This document shows positions 8,033-16,669 of a stretch of DNA of 64,000 nucleotides, in pieces. The DNA is from JANFXS01 sp022791155. GTDB lineage: Bacteria > Bacillota > Clostridia > Lachnospirales > Anaerotignaceae. The position numbers were made by a program, and so were the translations under genes. The number at the start of each line of letters is the position of its first letter. Position 1 is the stretch's first letter. Location of the stretch: contig CATJUX010000052.1 of the NCBI GenBank assembly GCA_949743895.1, forward strand, positions 1 through 64,000. The letters are read 5' to 3'. A model generated the notes under the pieces. It was not told where the DNA came from. It worked only from the letters and a program-made list of their open reading frames with translations, and did no database searches.

Positions 8033-9712
8033 TTACATTCTCAGGCGGAACTTTTTCACCGAAACTTTGAGTTCTTCGGATTCGTCATAAAGAGTGCCGG
8101 CCATGTTGGCCGAATCTGTGGCCGTTGTGGCATTTGTTTGAACAACGTTTGAAATTTGTTCCATTCCGGCTGTGAGTTGGCGCAGTGATTCGGCCTGTTG
8201 TGTTGCCGATTCAGCAATGCGTTCAACCATTTCTTCAGACCTGCCGGCGCTGCTGACCACAAGCGAAAGCGCCTTTGTTGTTTCTTCTGAAAGCGTGGCT
8301 CCATATTTCACCAAGTTCACAGAAGTTTCTATCAGCTCGGTTATGTTTTTGGCCGATTCAGAGCTCTTTGAGGCCAAACTTTGAACTTCGTCGGCCACAA
8401 CTGCAAAGCCTTTTCCGGCGGCTCCGGCGCGTGCGGCCTCAACAGAGGCGTTGAGTGCAAGTATGTTTGTTTGGAAGGCTATGTCTTCAATTGTTTTGAT
8501 TATGCCGCTTATTTTTCTTGAGGATTCGGAGATGTCACCAATTGCTTTTGTCAGTTCTTCCATTTTTTGTCCGCAGAGTTCCAGCTGTTTTGAAGCTTCT
8601 GATGAACATTCGCGTGCGTTTTCGGCGTCGTCGGATGTGCTGTCAACCTGGGATGATATTTCTTGTATGCCGGCTGAAAGCTCCTGAACAGTTGAAGCCT
8701 GCTGAACGGCGCCTTCGGAAAGAACTTTTGCACTGGAGGCCATTTTTTCCGATTCTTCCGAAACCTTTTCGGCTGTTGAGTTTATTTGGAAAAGCGCGGC
8801 ATTGAGAGAATCGAGGATTTGCCTCATGGCGTTTTGGATTGGGAGAAATTCGCCTCTATAATCGTTGCCAACTGTGAGCGACATGTTTCCTTTTGCCATG
8901 TTTGAAAGTTTGTCGTCAATGTCGTTTATATATTTTTTGAGCTCGCGCTTTGTTTCGTGGATTGATTCCACAAGCATTCCAATTTCTGAAGTGTCAGATT
9001 CCAATGGAAAATCGGCGGAAAGGTTTCCTCTTGATATTTCTTCCATTTGATCTCTCACGGCAATGACAGGGTGGAGAATGCGTTTTTTGATCACAAACAT
9101 GCTCAAAATCTGCATGGCGCCAATCATCACAAGCGCGCATATCATGAACGCCTGTATGAGGTTTGCTTCGTTTTTCAAGGTTTCAACTTTTGACGACGTT
9201 CTTGAATCAAGAGTTTCCAAAAACTGTTCTTTGAGTGAATTGATTTTTGCTATTGATGTGCTATATTCAGCGCCATAGACATATTCAATGGCGTCTTCCA
9301 TGTGTCCGGCCTGAACGTTGCTCATTGCCTCGTCTTCCAGCGGAACAAGGGCGTTTGACAGTGACGACATTTCGTCAATCATGCTTTGTTCTTCAGTTGT
9401 TATGCCTATTTCCTGCATGGTTGCCACGCCTATGTCACGGTTTTTGAGGTTGTTCACTTCGTTCCAATAGTTGTCATAGTGCTCTTTGTCGCCTGTGGCT
9501 GCAAATGCGCGCACTTCGTTTGTGAGATATGCCGAGCCATTCATGAAACGGTTGGCGTTGTATGTGAGTGCAAAGCGTTCTTCATTGGCCGAATTGAGGC
9601 GGCTGCTGACGCCGCTGTAGAGTATCAGCGAAACAATCATAAAAAACAGTGCGAATATTGAAACACCGTTTAATATAAAGGTAAGCGTGGACTGGTTCAT
9701 TGCTTTTTTCAT
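8033..9712 (-). CDS. Membrane methyl-accepting chemotaxis protein
   Basis: A 559-residue chemoreceptor. A first membrane helix (about residues 12-34) is followed by an extracytoplasmic helical sensor domain of about 150 residues, rich in charged residues and resembling a four-helix bundle. A second membrane helix lies near 187-207, then a HAMP linker, then the MCP signalling domain with the hairpin-tip run IAFQTNILALNASVEAARAG. It should report to CheA/CheW; the ligand is unknown. There is no C-terminal CheR/CheB-tethering pentapeptide. The start follows GGGAGG. Monocistronic; the closest relative in the window is the receptor at 12.4-14.3 kb. Confidence 0.93.
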   Translation of the reverse strand: MKKAMNQSTLTFILNGVSIFALFFMIVSLILYSGVSSRLNSANEERFALTYNANRFMNGSAYLTNEVRAFAATGDKEHYDNYWNEVNNLKNRDIGVATMQEIGITTEEQSMIDEMSSLSNALVPLEDEAMSNVQAGHMEDAIEYVYGAEYSTSIAKINSLKEQFLETLDSRTSSKVETLKNEANLIQAFMICALVMIGAMQILSMFVIKKRILHPVIAVRDQMEEISRGNLSADFPLESDTSEIGMLVESIHETKRELKKYINDIDDKLSNMAKGNMSLTVGNDYRGEFLPIQNAMRQILDSLNAALFQINSTAEKVSEESEKMASSAKVLSEGAVQQASTVQELSAGIQEISSQVDSTSDDAENARECSSEASKQLELCGQKMEELTKAIGDISESSRKISGIIKTIEDIAFQTNILALNASVEAARAGAAGKGFAVVADEVQSLASKSSESAKNITELIETSVNLVKYGATLSEETTKALSLVVSSAGRSEEMVERIAESATQQAESLRQLTAGMEQISNVVQTNATTATDSANMAGTLYDESEELKVSVKKFRLRM

Positions 9713-10108
9713 ATTAATTTTCCTCCCGCCGTGTCAATGCGGCAAACTTATGACAATTTTTTGTTTTTGAATAACAAAACTTTTCAAAAAGTTACATATA
9801 TTTAGTTTACATGATAATATAGATAAATTCAATAGAAATGTTTAAATTTGTGGTTTCTGTTTGAATTTCAAAAGTGGCAAACATAATAATATATTCAGCG
9901 TGATGACTTTGCATGTTTTTTTCAAAAACGAAACTTGTTTGTGAAGTCTTCATGAAAAACGGTGCTTTTTTGAATGGCCGCCAAAATGCCTGTGCGGCTG
10001 ACAAACTGCCAAAAGCCGCAATGCTTTTGCAAATTGTGCCAACATATTTATTGCAAACTGAAATGACATACTTTATAATTATGGCAGCAGGAAAGGGGAA
10101 ATGCAGAT
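9713..10108. other. Divergent intergenic region between chemoreceptor and ktrB
   Basis: AT-rich spacer between two divergent genes. The rightward ktrB promoter lies at 10051-10079. I saw no convincing promoter for the leftward chemoreceptor and no RNA structure. Confidence 0.5.
10051..10079 (+). promoter_or_regulatory. Sigma-A promoter for ktrBA
   Basis: TTGCAA at 10051-10056, a 17-base spacer and a perfect TATAAT at 10074-10079. The ktrB start lies 30 bases downstream. Confidence 0.75.
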
Positions 10109-11446
10109 GTGAAAAAGAAAAGAATTAAACTTTCTCCAAACCAAATTATAGCGGCGGGGTTTTTGGCCATTATATTGCTTGGAACAGTGCTGCTCAAGCT
10201 CCCTTTTGTCAGCCGGGAGGGCCGCGCACTGCCGTTTTTGGACAGTTTGTTCACAGCCACATCAGCCACTTGCGTGACGGGCCTTGTTGTGGCCGACACA
10301 TGGAACCAGTTCAATTTTGCAGGACAACTCATATTGCTTTTGCTGATTCAAACAGGCGGCCTTGGATATATGACAATGGTCATGATGGCCTCCATATTGC
10401 TTGGAAAGAAAATCAGCCTTCGCGGCCGTTCCATAATGGCTGAAAGCGTCAGCATAGAAAGGCTCAGTGATTCGGTGAGCCTTCCGCGGTATATAATAGC
10501 CGGCACATTGGGCATTGAGGGGCTTGGCGCGGTTTTGCTGTCGTTTAGATTTGTTCCAGAACTCGGGTTTTTCCGTGGAATTTGGTATGCTGTGTTTCAC
10601 AGCGTTTCGGCTTTTTGCAACGCCGGGTTTGATCTCATGGGTTTCAGGGAGCCATATGCCTCATTGACATATTATGCAGAAGATCCGCTTGTCAACATCA
10701 CGGTTTGCGGGCTTGTTCTTTTGGGCGGGCTGGGATTCATTGTTTGGCGCGATGTGTGGAACAATGGTTTGCATTTCCGACGCTACAGCCTTCACAGCAA
10801 GCTTATGCTGGTTGCAAGCCTGGTTTTGACTTTGGGTGGCGCTTTTTTGTTTTGGCTGGCCGAGCGTGGAAACACGCTGTCTGAAATGCCGCTTCAAAAA
10901 CAGGCTGTCACGGCCTTGTTTCAGGCGGTTTCGCCGCGCACAGCCGGGTTCAACACAATTGACACTTCTGCCTTGAGCGGCGCTGGAAGTTTGCTTGTCA
11001 TAGTTTTGATGTTTGTTGGAGCGGGGCCAGGTTCCACAGGCGGAGGAGTGAAGGTGACCACGGTGACAGTGTGCCTGATGACACTTTTCAGCTATATACG
11101 CGGCCGGCGTGAGGTTGGCGCGTTCAACAGGCGCTTGAATGAGGAGCAAATCCGCCGCGCATCGGCCGGAATGACGCTTTATTTGGCATTGACAATGACG
11201 GGGTGTTTCATAATGCTGAATGTTCAGCCGCTTCCGCTGCGCGACATTATGTTTGAAATTTTTTCGGCCATGAGCACTGTGGGCCTCAGCACGGGCATAA
11301 CAAGGATGCTTGTGCCTGTCAACCGTGTGATAATCATAATATTGATGTTTTGTGGAAGGATTGGGAGCCTGACAATGATGATGGCCATGGCACAGCGCAT
11401 TCCGCCGCGAATTAAAGATCCAGTTGAAAACATTGCCGTTGGCTGA
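10109..11446 (+). CDS. ktrB: Potassium uptake channel subunit KtrB/TrkH family
   Basis: A 445-residue membrane protein with the four pore repeats of the Trk/Ktr family. The pore loops are seen as TATSATCVTGL, SVSAFCNAGFD, AVSPRTAGFNT and AMSTVGLSTGI, each holding the Gly of the selectivity filter. The protein forms the K+ (Na+-coupled) translocation path and works with the cytosolic KtrA encoded next. The start is GTG at 10109, ten bases after AAAGGGG; no in-frame ATG lies nearby. It runs between two chemoreceptor genes on the other strand. Confidence 0.92.
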   Translation: MKKKRIKLSPNQIIAAGFLAIILLGTVLLKLPFVSREGRALPFLDSLFTATSATCVTGLVVADTWNQFNFAGQLILLLLIQTGGLGYMTMVMMASILLGKKISLRGRSIMAESVSIERLSDSVSLPRYIIAGTLGIEGLGAVLLSFRFVPELGFFRGIWYAVFHSVSAFCNAGFDLMGFREPYASLTYYAEDPLVNITVCGLVLLGGLGFIVWRDVWNNGLHFRRYSLHSKLMLVASLVLTLGGAFLFWLAERGNTLSEMPLQKQAVTALFQAVSPRTAGFNTIDTSALSGAGSLLVIVLMFVGAGPGSTGGGVKVTTVTVCLMTLFSYIRGRREVGAFNRRLNEEQIRRASAGMTLYLALTMTGCFIMLNVQPLPLRDIMFEIFSAMSTVGLSTGITRMLVPVNRVIIIILMFCGRIGSLTMMMAMAQRIPPRIKDPVENIAVG

Positions 11447-11481
11447 CACAAATGCATTGAAACTGAAAGGGGAAAATTGAC

Positions 11482-12132
11482 GTGGCTTCAACATTTTTGG
11501 TTATTGGCTTGGGCAATTTTGGAACAAACCTTGCCATAAGTTTGATGAATTCGGGCAACGAAGTTATGGTGATTGACACAGACGAGGAGGCTGTCAGCCG
11601 CATTGCTCCATATGTGACGCAAGCAAAAATTGGCGACTGCATGGATGAAGAGCTGCTGCGGTCGCTGGGGGTTGACAGTTTTGATTTTTGTTTTGTGTGC
11701 ATAGCCGAGCAGTTTCAGTCGTCTCTTGAAATCACTTCATTGTTGAAAGAATTGGGGGCGCCAACGGTCATATCAAAGGCGGAGCGGGATTTGCACGCCA
11801 GGCTTCTGCTGAAAATTGGCGCCGATGAAGTGGTTTTTCCTGAACGTGACATGGCACAGCGCGTTTCAATGCGTTTCAGCGTCAATGGCGCGTTTGACTG
11901 CATTGAGCTTTCGCCGGGCTATGCAATTTTTGAGCTCAATGTGCCAAAAGCATGGATTGGCCGGAGTTTGCTTGAGCTTGACATACGCGGCCGCTGGAAT
12001 GTCAACATAATTGGCTGCAAAGAAAATGGCACAATACGCCCAATCACAACAGCCAACTACATTTTTCAGGAAAACATGCACATCATGGCCGCGGGGCACA
12101 TAGATGATGTGGCAAAAATGACAAGCGAATGA
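11482..12132 (+). CDS. ktrA: Potassium uptake regulatory subunit KtrA (RCK domains)
   Basis: A 216-residue cytosolic gating protein. An N-terminal RCK/Rossmann domain begins FLVIGLGNFGTNLA, with the nucleotide-binding GxGxxG and an acidic residue at the end of the second strand (VIDTD). A TrkA-C domain occupies about residues 135-216. KtrA rings bind ATP/ADP and open KtrB. It starts at GTG after GAAAGGGG, 35 bases behind ktrB, so the two form one operon, closed by the hairpin at 12151. Confidence 0.92.
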   Translation: MASTFLVIGLGNFGTNLAISLMNSGNEVMVIDTDEEAVSRIAPYVTQAKIGDCMDEELLRSLGVDSFDFCFVCIAEQFQSSLEITSLLKELGAPTVISKAERDLHARLLLKIGADEVVFPERDMAQRVSMRFSVNGAFDCIELSPGYAIFELNVPKAWIGRSLLELDIRGRWNVNIIGCKENGTIRPITTANYIFQENMHIMAAGHIDDVAKMTSE

Positions 12133-12150
12133 TATGAAACCAAAACGCAA

Positions 12151-12179
12151 AACAGCAAGGCTTGACTTTGCTGTTTTTT
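12151..12179 (+). terminator. Terminator of ktrBA
   Basis: AACAGCAAG pairs with CTTTGCTGTT and the second arm runs into six T. It lies 19 bases past the ktrA stop. Confidence 0.75.
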
Positions 12180-12359
12180 GTGGTTATATATGCCGTTTCA
12201 TGTGAGTGTATGATGCGTGGAAATTGGCGCAATGAGTTGCAGTGACTGCATTTGAATTCATTGGTTTTGGTGTCTGCCGCAATTTTTTTGGCGGTGAAGT
12301 TTGCATATGGATTTATGGTTCCGCGAAAATGTTTGTGATTTTGGGTTTGAACATAAATA

Positions 12360-12397
12360 TAGCCGTTTCCTGTTGTTTTGCAAAGGAAACGGCTTTT
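12360..12397. terminator. Second hairpin between convergent genes, probably bidirectional
   Basis: AGCCGTTTCC pairs with GGAAACGGCT around an 11- to 12-base loop. Five T follow on the plus strand and an AT-rich tail follows on the minus strand. It lies between the 3' ends of ktrA and the chemoreceptor. Confidence 0.65.
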
Positions 12398-12427
12398 TGA
12401 ATGGAGTTGTGTCAAACTTGAAACGGC

Positions 12428-14299
12428 TTAATATTTTGAGTTGCTATATGACTCTAAGAGAGCGTCATCGCCATATGAGCTGTAATCTTCGGAGAAGGAT
12501 TCTTCGTCTTGTGAGCTATATTGCTCTGGTGCGGAATATGATGAAGGAGCGCTGTATGATGAGCGTGAATATGCGGAGGCAGAAGGTGATGAAGATGAGA
12601 ACTCATTCTTGAGATCAAATTTTTCAACAAGGCTCTTCAAAAGTTCAGCCTGATCAGAAAGCTCGCGGCTGGCGGCTGCACTTTGTTCGGAAGTTGCAGA
12701 ATTTGTTTGAACAACAGAGGCGATTTGATCCACGCCAACTGTGATTTGCGATATTGAATCGGCCTGTTCTTCAGAGGCTGTTGTGATTTTTTCAATGAGG
12801 TTTCTGACTTCATCAGCCTTGACCACGGTTTCGCTCAAAGACTGTGCTGTTTCATCAACAAGTGTTGAACCGTTGTCAACGGCTTTTATGGAGTTTTCGA
12901 TCAAAGCGGCTGTGTTTTTGGAAGCCTCGGCGCTTTTGCTTGCAAGGTTTCTCACTTCGTCGGCAACAACGGCAAAGCCTTTTCCGGCCGAACCGGCGCG
13001 GGCGGCTTCAACAGCGGCGTTGAGCGCAAGTATGTTTGTTTGGAACGCTATGTCTTCAATTGTTTTGATGATTTTGCCAATTTCGTTGGAGCTGTTTGTG
13101 ATTTCGCTCATGGCGCTAACAAGGCGTGACATTTTGTCATTGCACTGTGTCATTTCGCCAGCAACGTCATTGACATTGAGGCTTGCGGCCTTTGAATTTT
13201 CGGCATTGCTTTTGACCTGTTCTGAAATGTTGTTTATTGTTGCTGCAAGTTCTTCAACGCTGCTTGCCTGCTCTGTTGCGCCCTGGCTGAGCTCCTGAGC
13301 GCCGCCGGCAACTTGTTCTGAGCTGCTGGAAACATATTCTGCACTTTGCCTGATCTGCGAAAGTGTGGAATTGAGATTGTCTATTATGTTTTCGATTGAG
13401 CTGAGAAGAGGCTTGAAATCGCCTTTATAATATTCAGGGTTGCTGCTTGTTATGTTGAAGTTGCCGTCAGACATTTCTTTAAGTATGTTTTCTTCGTCAT
13501 ATATTATGTTTTTGAGGCTTTCAACAATCACTTTTGTTGAAGCGGCAAGCTCGCCAATTTCGTCTTTTGAGCTTGTTTCAGGCACAGGCGAGCTCAAATC
13601 GCCCTGTGAAAGAAGTGACAAACGTCGGCTGCAGGCCTGTATAGGGCGCCCAATCGCTTTTGAGAGATAAATTGTAGAAATTATTACAATTATGATTGAG
13701 GCGGCGATCATGGCAATTGATATGCCAAGAGAAATCATGGCTGTTCTGTTGAGGTTTGAGCTTGTCAAAGCGCCTTGTTGTTTTTTGAGATCCATGAGTT
13801 TAACAAGGTTGTCATAGAGGTTGTTATAGATTGGATCAAGCTCGTCAGCAAGCCTTTCCTGGGCTTTGGCAATGACAACAGGGTTTGCCGAATTGGCTTC
13901 TTTCATTATGTCTCCGGCTGTTTCAACATATAGTTCCCAATTGTTTTTTGCGTTGTTGAATGTGTTTTTTGCTTCGTCTGAAACGAGAGTTTCTTCAATA
14001 GAGTCAAAATATGGGTTAAGCAGCGCAACTTTTTCAGAAACAATGTTTTGTGCATCGCGCTGTGCAACCTGGTTTGTGAAGCTGACGGCGTCATGAACGT
14101 TTGAGTTTATAACGCCATAGTTGGCAAATATGAGGCCGATGTCTCCCTGAGAAAAACCATAGCGCGGCATGGCGTCGGCATAGCCGGAGTTTATTCTTCT
14201 CATTGAAAGAACGTTGAAAACGCCTGAAATGCCTGTCAATATACATATTATTATGAACAGGACAGCAATTTTTTTGCCGATTTTTAGATTGCTTAACAT
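12428..14299 (-). CDS. Membrane methyl-accepting chemotaxis protein with Ser/Tyr-rich tail
   Basis: A 623-residue chemoreceptor. The first membrane helix is near residues 10-30; the helical sensor domain resembles a four-helix-bundle type; the second membrane helix is near 188-212; then HAMP and the signalling domain, whose tip reads IAFQTNILALNAAVEAARAG. After the signalling domain comes an unusual tail of about 60 residues made mostly of Ser, Tyr and acidic residues, repeating SSY/YSAP units. The tail has no obvious CheR pentapeptide. The start follows AAGGGGG. Ligand unknown. A weak GCCGATAT element lies about 230 bases upstream. Confidence 0.93.
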   Translation of the reverse strand: MLSNLKIGKKIAVLFIIICILTGISGVFNVLSMRRINSGYADAMPRYGFSQGDIGLIFANYGVINSNVHDAVSFTNQVAQRDAQNIVSEKVALLNPYFDSIEETLVSDEAKNTFNNAKNNWELYVETAGDIMKEANSANPVVIAKAQERLADELDPIYNNLYDNLVKLMDLKKQQGALTSSNLNRTAMISLGISIAMIAASIIIVIISTIYLSKAIGRPIQACSRRLSLLSQGDLSSPVPETSSKDEIGELAASTKVIVESLKNIIYDEENILKEMSDGNFNITSSNPEYYKGDFKPLLSSIENIIDNLNSTLSQIRQSAEYVSSSSEQVAGGAQELSQGATEQASSVEELAATINNISEQVKSNAENSKAASLNVNDVAGEMTQCNDKMSRLVSAMSEITNSSNEIGKIIKTIEDIAFQTNILALNAAVEAARAGSAGKGFAVVADEVRNLASKSAEASKNTAALIENSIKAVDNGSTLVDETAQSLSETVVKADEVRNLIEKITTASEEQADSISQITVGVDQIASVVQTNSATSEQSAAASRELSDQAELLKSLVEKFDLKNEFSSSSPSASAYSRSSYSAPSSYSAPEQYSSQDEESFSEDYSSYGDDALLESYSNSKY

Positions 14300-15215
14300 T
14301 GTGAATCCCCCTTAAAGAAAATGATTTTGCTTTAAAGCTCTTTTGTGCTTCAAAAATGAAATTGCTATGACAACAGCTCCTTTTGAAACTAAAATTTTTA
14401 GATTTTTGTTTATATCAGCGCGCATAATTTGGCGGGCGCTGAAATGGCTGACGCAAACAATTGAACCGATGTGAAAACCGGGGGCGCCAGTGGGAACAAA
14501 CAAAATCTAAATTATCTCCAACAGTTATATCGGCACAAACATATAGTTTAATTATAATAAAAACATAAAAAAATTATTAACGCTTATAAATGTTTGGAAT
14601 TGTGGAGTTTTGTTCTTTTGTGGTAAAAAAAGGAAATTAGGAATTTTCATGCTTTCGCCCTTAGAAAAATGTATATGTTCAAAAAAATTGTGACTCAATT
14701 GTCAGAATTTCTAACAAACGTGAAAATTGCAGAAATTGATCAAAGATCACAGGAAAATGCTGGTTTTTAATATCTCCCAATATGTGGAATTTTATTTTTG
14801 AAATAAAAAAGTTGACAATTAAAAAGCTTTTTTTTGGTCTGTATTTATATTTTCAAATGAAAGATATGGACAATATGCATAATTTATATAAGCATTAAAT
14901 ATTAAAAATTTCAGTTTATTGTGATTATATCCGGGAAATGCCACAATATAGGCGATCTCCCCAAAATGTGGCCGCATTGCATTTTTGCGATAAAAGTGTT
15001 GAATTTTAATCAAATAAGTAGTATATTAAAACAGAAACAATTTTTATGCGGAACAAAATAAGTTTATGTTCGGAAATGTAACTTTTTAATGTATACAATG
15101 AGGTTTTAAAACCTTTTTTTGAAATTTTTTGGAATATAATATTTTTTTCATATTTGCAGCATGTCCGACCATAAATATTACAAGTGGCTGTCATGAATTT
15201 AGGGAGGTGGTTTTT
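14300..15215. other. Long divergent intergenic region before the fla/che operon
   Basis: Over 900 AT-rich bases without a supported gene between the leftward chemoreceptor and rightward flgB. It contains a candidate promoter at 14999-15027 and a short palindrome with T-run at 15101-15120 (AGGTTTTAAAACCT then T). Small minus-strand frames lack good ribosome binding sites. Control elements of the flagellar operon should lie here; I could not identify operator sites. Confidence 0.5.
14999..15027 (+). promoter_or_regulatory. Candidate promoter of the fla/che operon
   Basis: TTGAAT at 14999-15004, a 17-base spacer and TATATT at 15022-15027, about 190 bases before flgB. The match is moderate in AT-rich DNA, and a weak terminator-like palindrome lies between it and the gene. 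Confidence 0.35.
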
Positions 15216-15596
15216 TTGCAGTTTTTGAATAATAACTCACTTCTTCTCTCGAACAAAGTTCTTGATTTTTTGTGGGAAAAACAGGTTGTCACAAGCAACA
15301 ACATATCCAACAACGAAACACCCGGATATAAGGCCAAATATTTAACCTTCGAAGATGAACTGCGCAAGAGGGTCAATTCGGCGCGCAACAAAAACGGCCG
15401 GGAAATTGGACGTGCTATAAGAGAAACAAAATATCAAATCAATTACACCGAAAATGAGACAACCCGCGCTGATGGCAACAATGTGAGCACAGACGTTGAA
15501 AGCATGGAGCTGGCAAAGGCCGGAATTGAATATGAATATGTGCTCAAAGCGTTTAACGATGATATAACGCGGCTTAGAACGGTTATAAAAGGATGA
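15216..15596 (+). CDS. flgB: Flagellar proximal rod protein FlgB
   Basis: A rod protein of 126 residues, first gene of the flagellar operon. It has the family's N-terminal VVTSNNISNNETPGYKAK segment and a C-terminal helical run (ELAKAGIEYEYVLKAFND) that packs in the rod. I choose TTG 15216 as start: it lies seven bases after GGGAGGTGG and gives the usual length. An upstream in-frame start would add about 29 residues of unrelated sequence. It is exported through the flagellar secretion system. Confidence 0.92.
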   Translation: MQFLNNNSLLLSNKVLDFLWEKQVVTSNNISNNETPGYKAKYLTFEDELRKRVNSARNKNGREIGRAIRETKYQINYTENETTRADGNNVSTDVESMELAKAGIEYEYVLKAFNDDITRLRTVIKG

Positions 15597-15639
15597 ATAA
15601 AACAGCTTTTGTTTATATTTGAAAAAGGGGTTTTGAACT

Positions 15640-16083
15640 ATGGCATTTTTAAATGCGCTTGACATAAGCGCTTCAGGAATGACGGCCCAGAGAATGCGCA
15701 TGGACATAGCGTCAGAAAATCTGGCAAACTCTAACACCACCAGAACTCAGGCAGGAGGCCCATATAGGAGAAAAATGGTGGTTTTTGAGCCTGTGGAAAA
15801 AACAAGTTTCAGACACAAATTCCGGTCTGAACTGGCAAAACAAAGCGCCGCGGGCGGCGGCGTCAAAGTCACGCAAGTTGTTGAGGATGAGCGCCCTTTT
15901 GAAAGATATTATAATCCAGAACACCCCGATGCTGACGAAAACGGCTATGTTTTGATGCCCAACGTTGACTTTTTGAAAGAAGTTGTTGACAGCATGGCGG
16001 CAAGCCGCGCATATGATGCCAACCTCACAGTGTTTAATACAATCAAAACAATGGCGTCAAAAGCGCTTGAAATTGGAAAATAA
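15640..16083 (+). CDS. flgC: Flagellar proximal rod protein FlgC
   Basis: A 147-residue rod protein with the N-terminal signature ISASGMTAQRMRMDIASENL and a C-terminal segment FLKEVVDSMAASRAYDANL typical of FlgC. The ATG follows GAAAAAGGGG. It lies 43 bases after flgB in the standard Firmicutes order flgB-flgC-fliE. Confidence 0.95.
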   Translation: MAFLNALDISASGMTAQRMRMDIASENLANSNTTRTQAGGPYRRKMVVFEPVEKTSFRHKFRSELAKQSAAGGGVKVTQVVEDERPFERYYNPEHPDADENGYVLMPNVDFLKEVVDSMAASRAYDANLTVFNTIKTMASKALEIGK

Positions 16084-16226
16084 AACCCCGAAACACAGGG
16101 TTTATGTTTTTGTTGAAAGAAACTTTTTAATATCGTTTTAATATCGTGCCGTGTGGAATAGACTTTATAATGGGGCATAGCCTGTCAGCTTGAAACGGCA
16201 AATATTTTTGAAAGGAGTTTATCACA

Positions 16227-16523
16227 ATGTTTATAACGCCTATGAAAGGCATATCACCCATAAATTCACCTTTTAATTGGGAAAATGAAAACCGGGAGAA
16301 TCTTGAAGATTTTAAAAGCGTGTTTTCTCAAGTGATGAATGATGTTGTTGAAAATGAAGATGAACTGGCAAAGGCAGAATATCTGCTTTCAATAGGTGAA
16401 ATTGAAGATCCCCACACTGTGCCAATTGCCTCGGCAACAGCCCAGCTGTCAGTTGATCTGCTTGTCAATCTCAGAAACAAGGCCGTTGAAGCCTACAACG
16501 AGATTATGAGAACAAATTTGTAA
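16227..16523 (+). CDS. fliE: Flagellar hook-basal body complex protein FliE
   Basis: A 98-residue protein joining the MS ring to the rod. The conserved C-terminal half (TAQLSVDLLVNLRNKAVEAY, then NEIMR) is typical, and the length is normal. The start follows GAAAGGAG. The 143-base gap from flgC holds a short AAACCC/GGGTTT hairpin directly after the flgC stop. Confidence 0.93.
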   Translation: MFITPMKGISPINSPFNWENENRENLEDFKSVFSQVMNDVVENEDELAKAEYLLSIGEIEDPHTVPIASATAQLSVDLLVNLRNKAVEAYNEIMRTNL

Positions 16524-16669
16524 TCTTTGGGCGGGAATAAAAATAAATTAAAGATTTTCAAACTGATATAGGTTTTGGGCGGAACGCCAAATTCCGTCCG
16601 ATTGAAAACATTGTTTTCAGAGCGTTTTAAGTTTTGAAAGGATTTAATTGGACATGGAGATGGGTAGAT

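Larger units (their letters stand above)
12133..12427. other. Convergent spacer between ktrA and a chemoreceptor
   Basis: No gene is seen between the convergent genes. The spacer holds two terminator hairpins, annotated separately. Confidence 0.5.

Noticed and set aside
14521..14560. GCCGATAT with a nearby TAAA on the minus strand, like a motility-sigma promoter for the chemoreceptor at 12428-14299
   Set aside because: The spacing between TAAA and GCCGATAT is about 12 bases, not the usual 15-16. Kept only as a hint.
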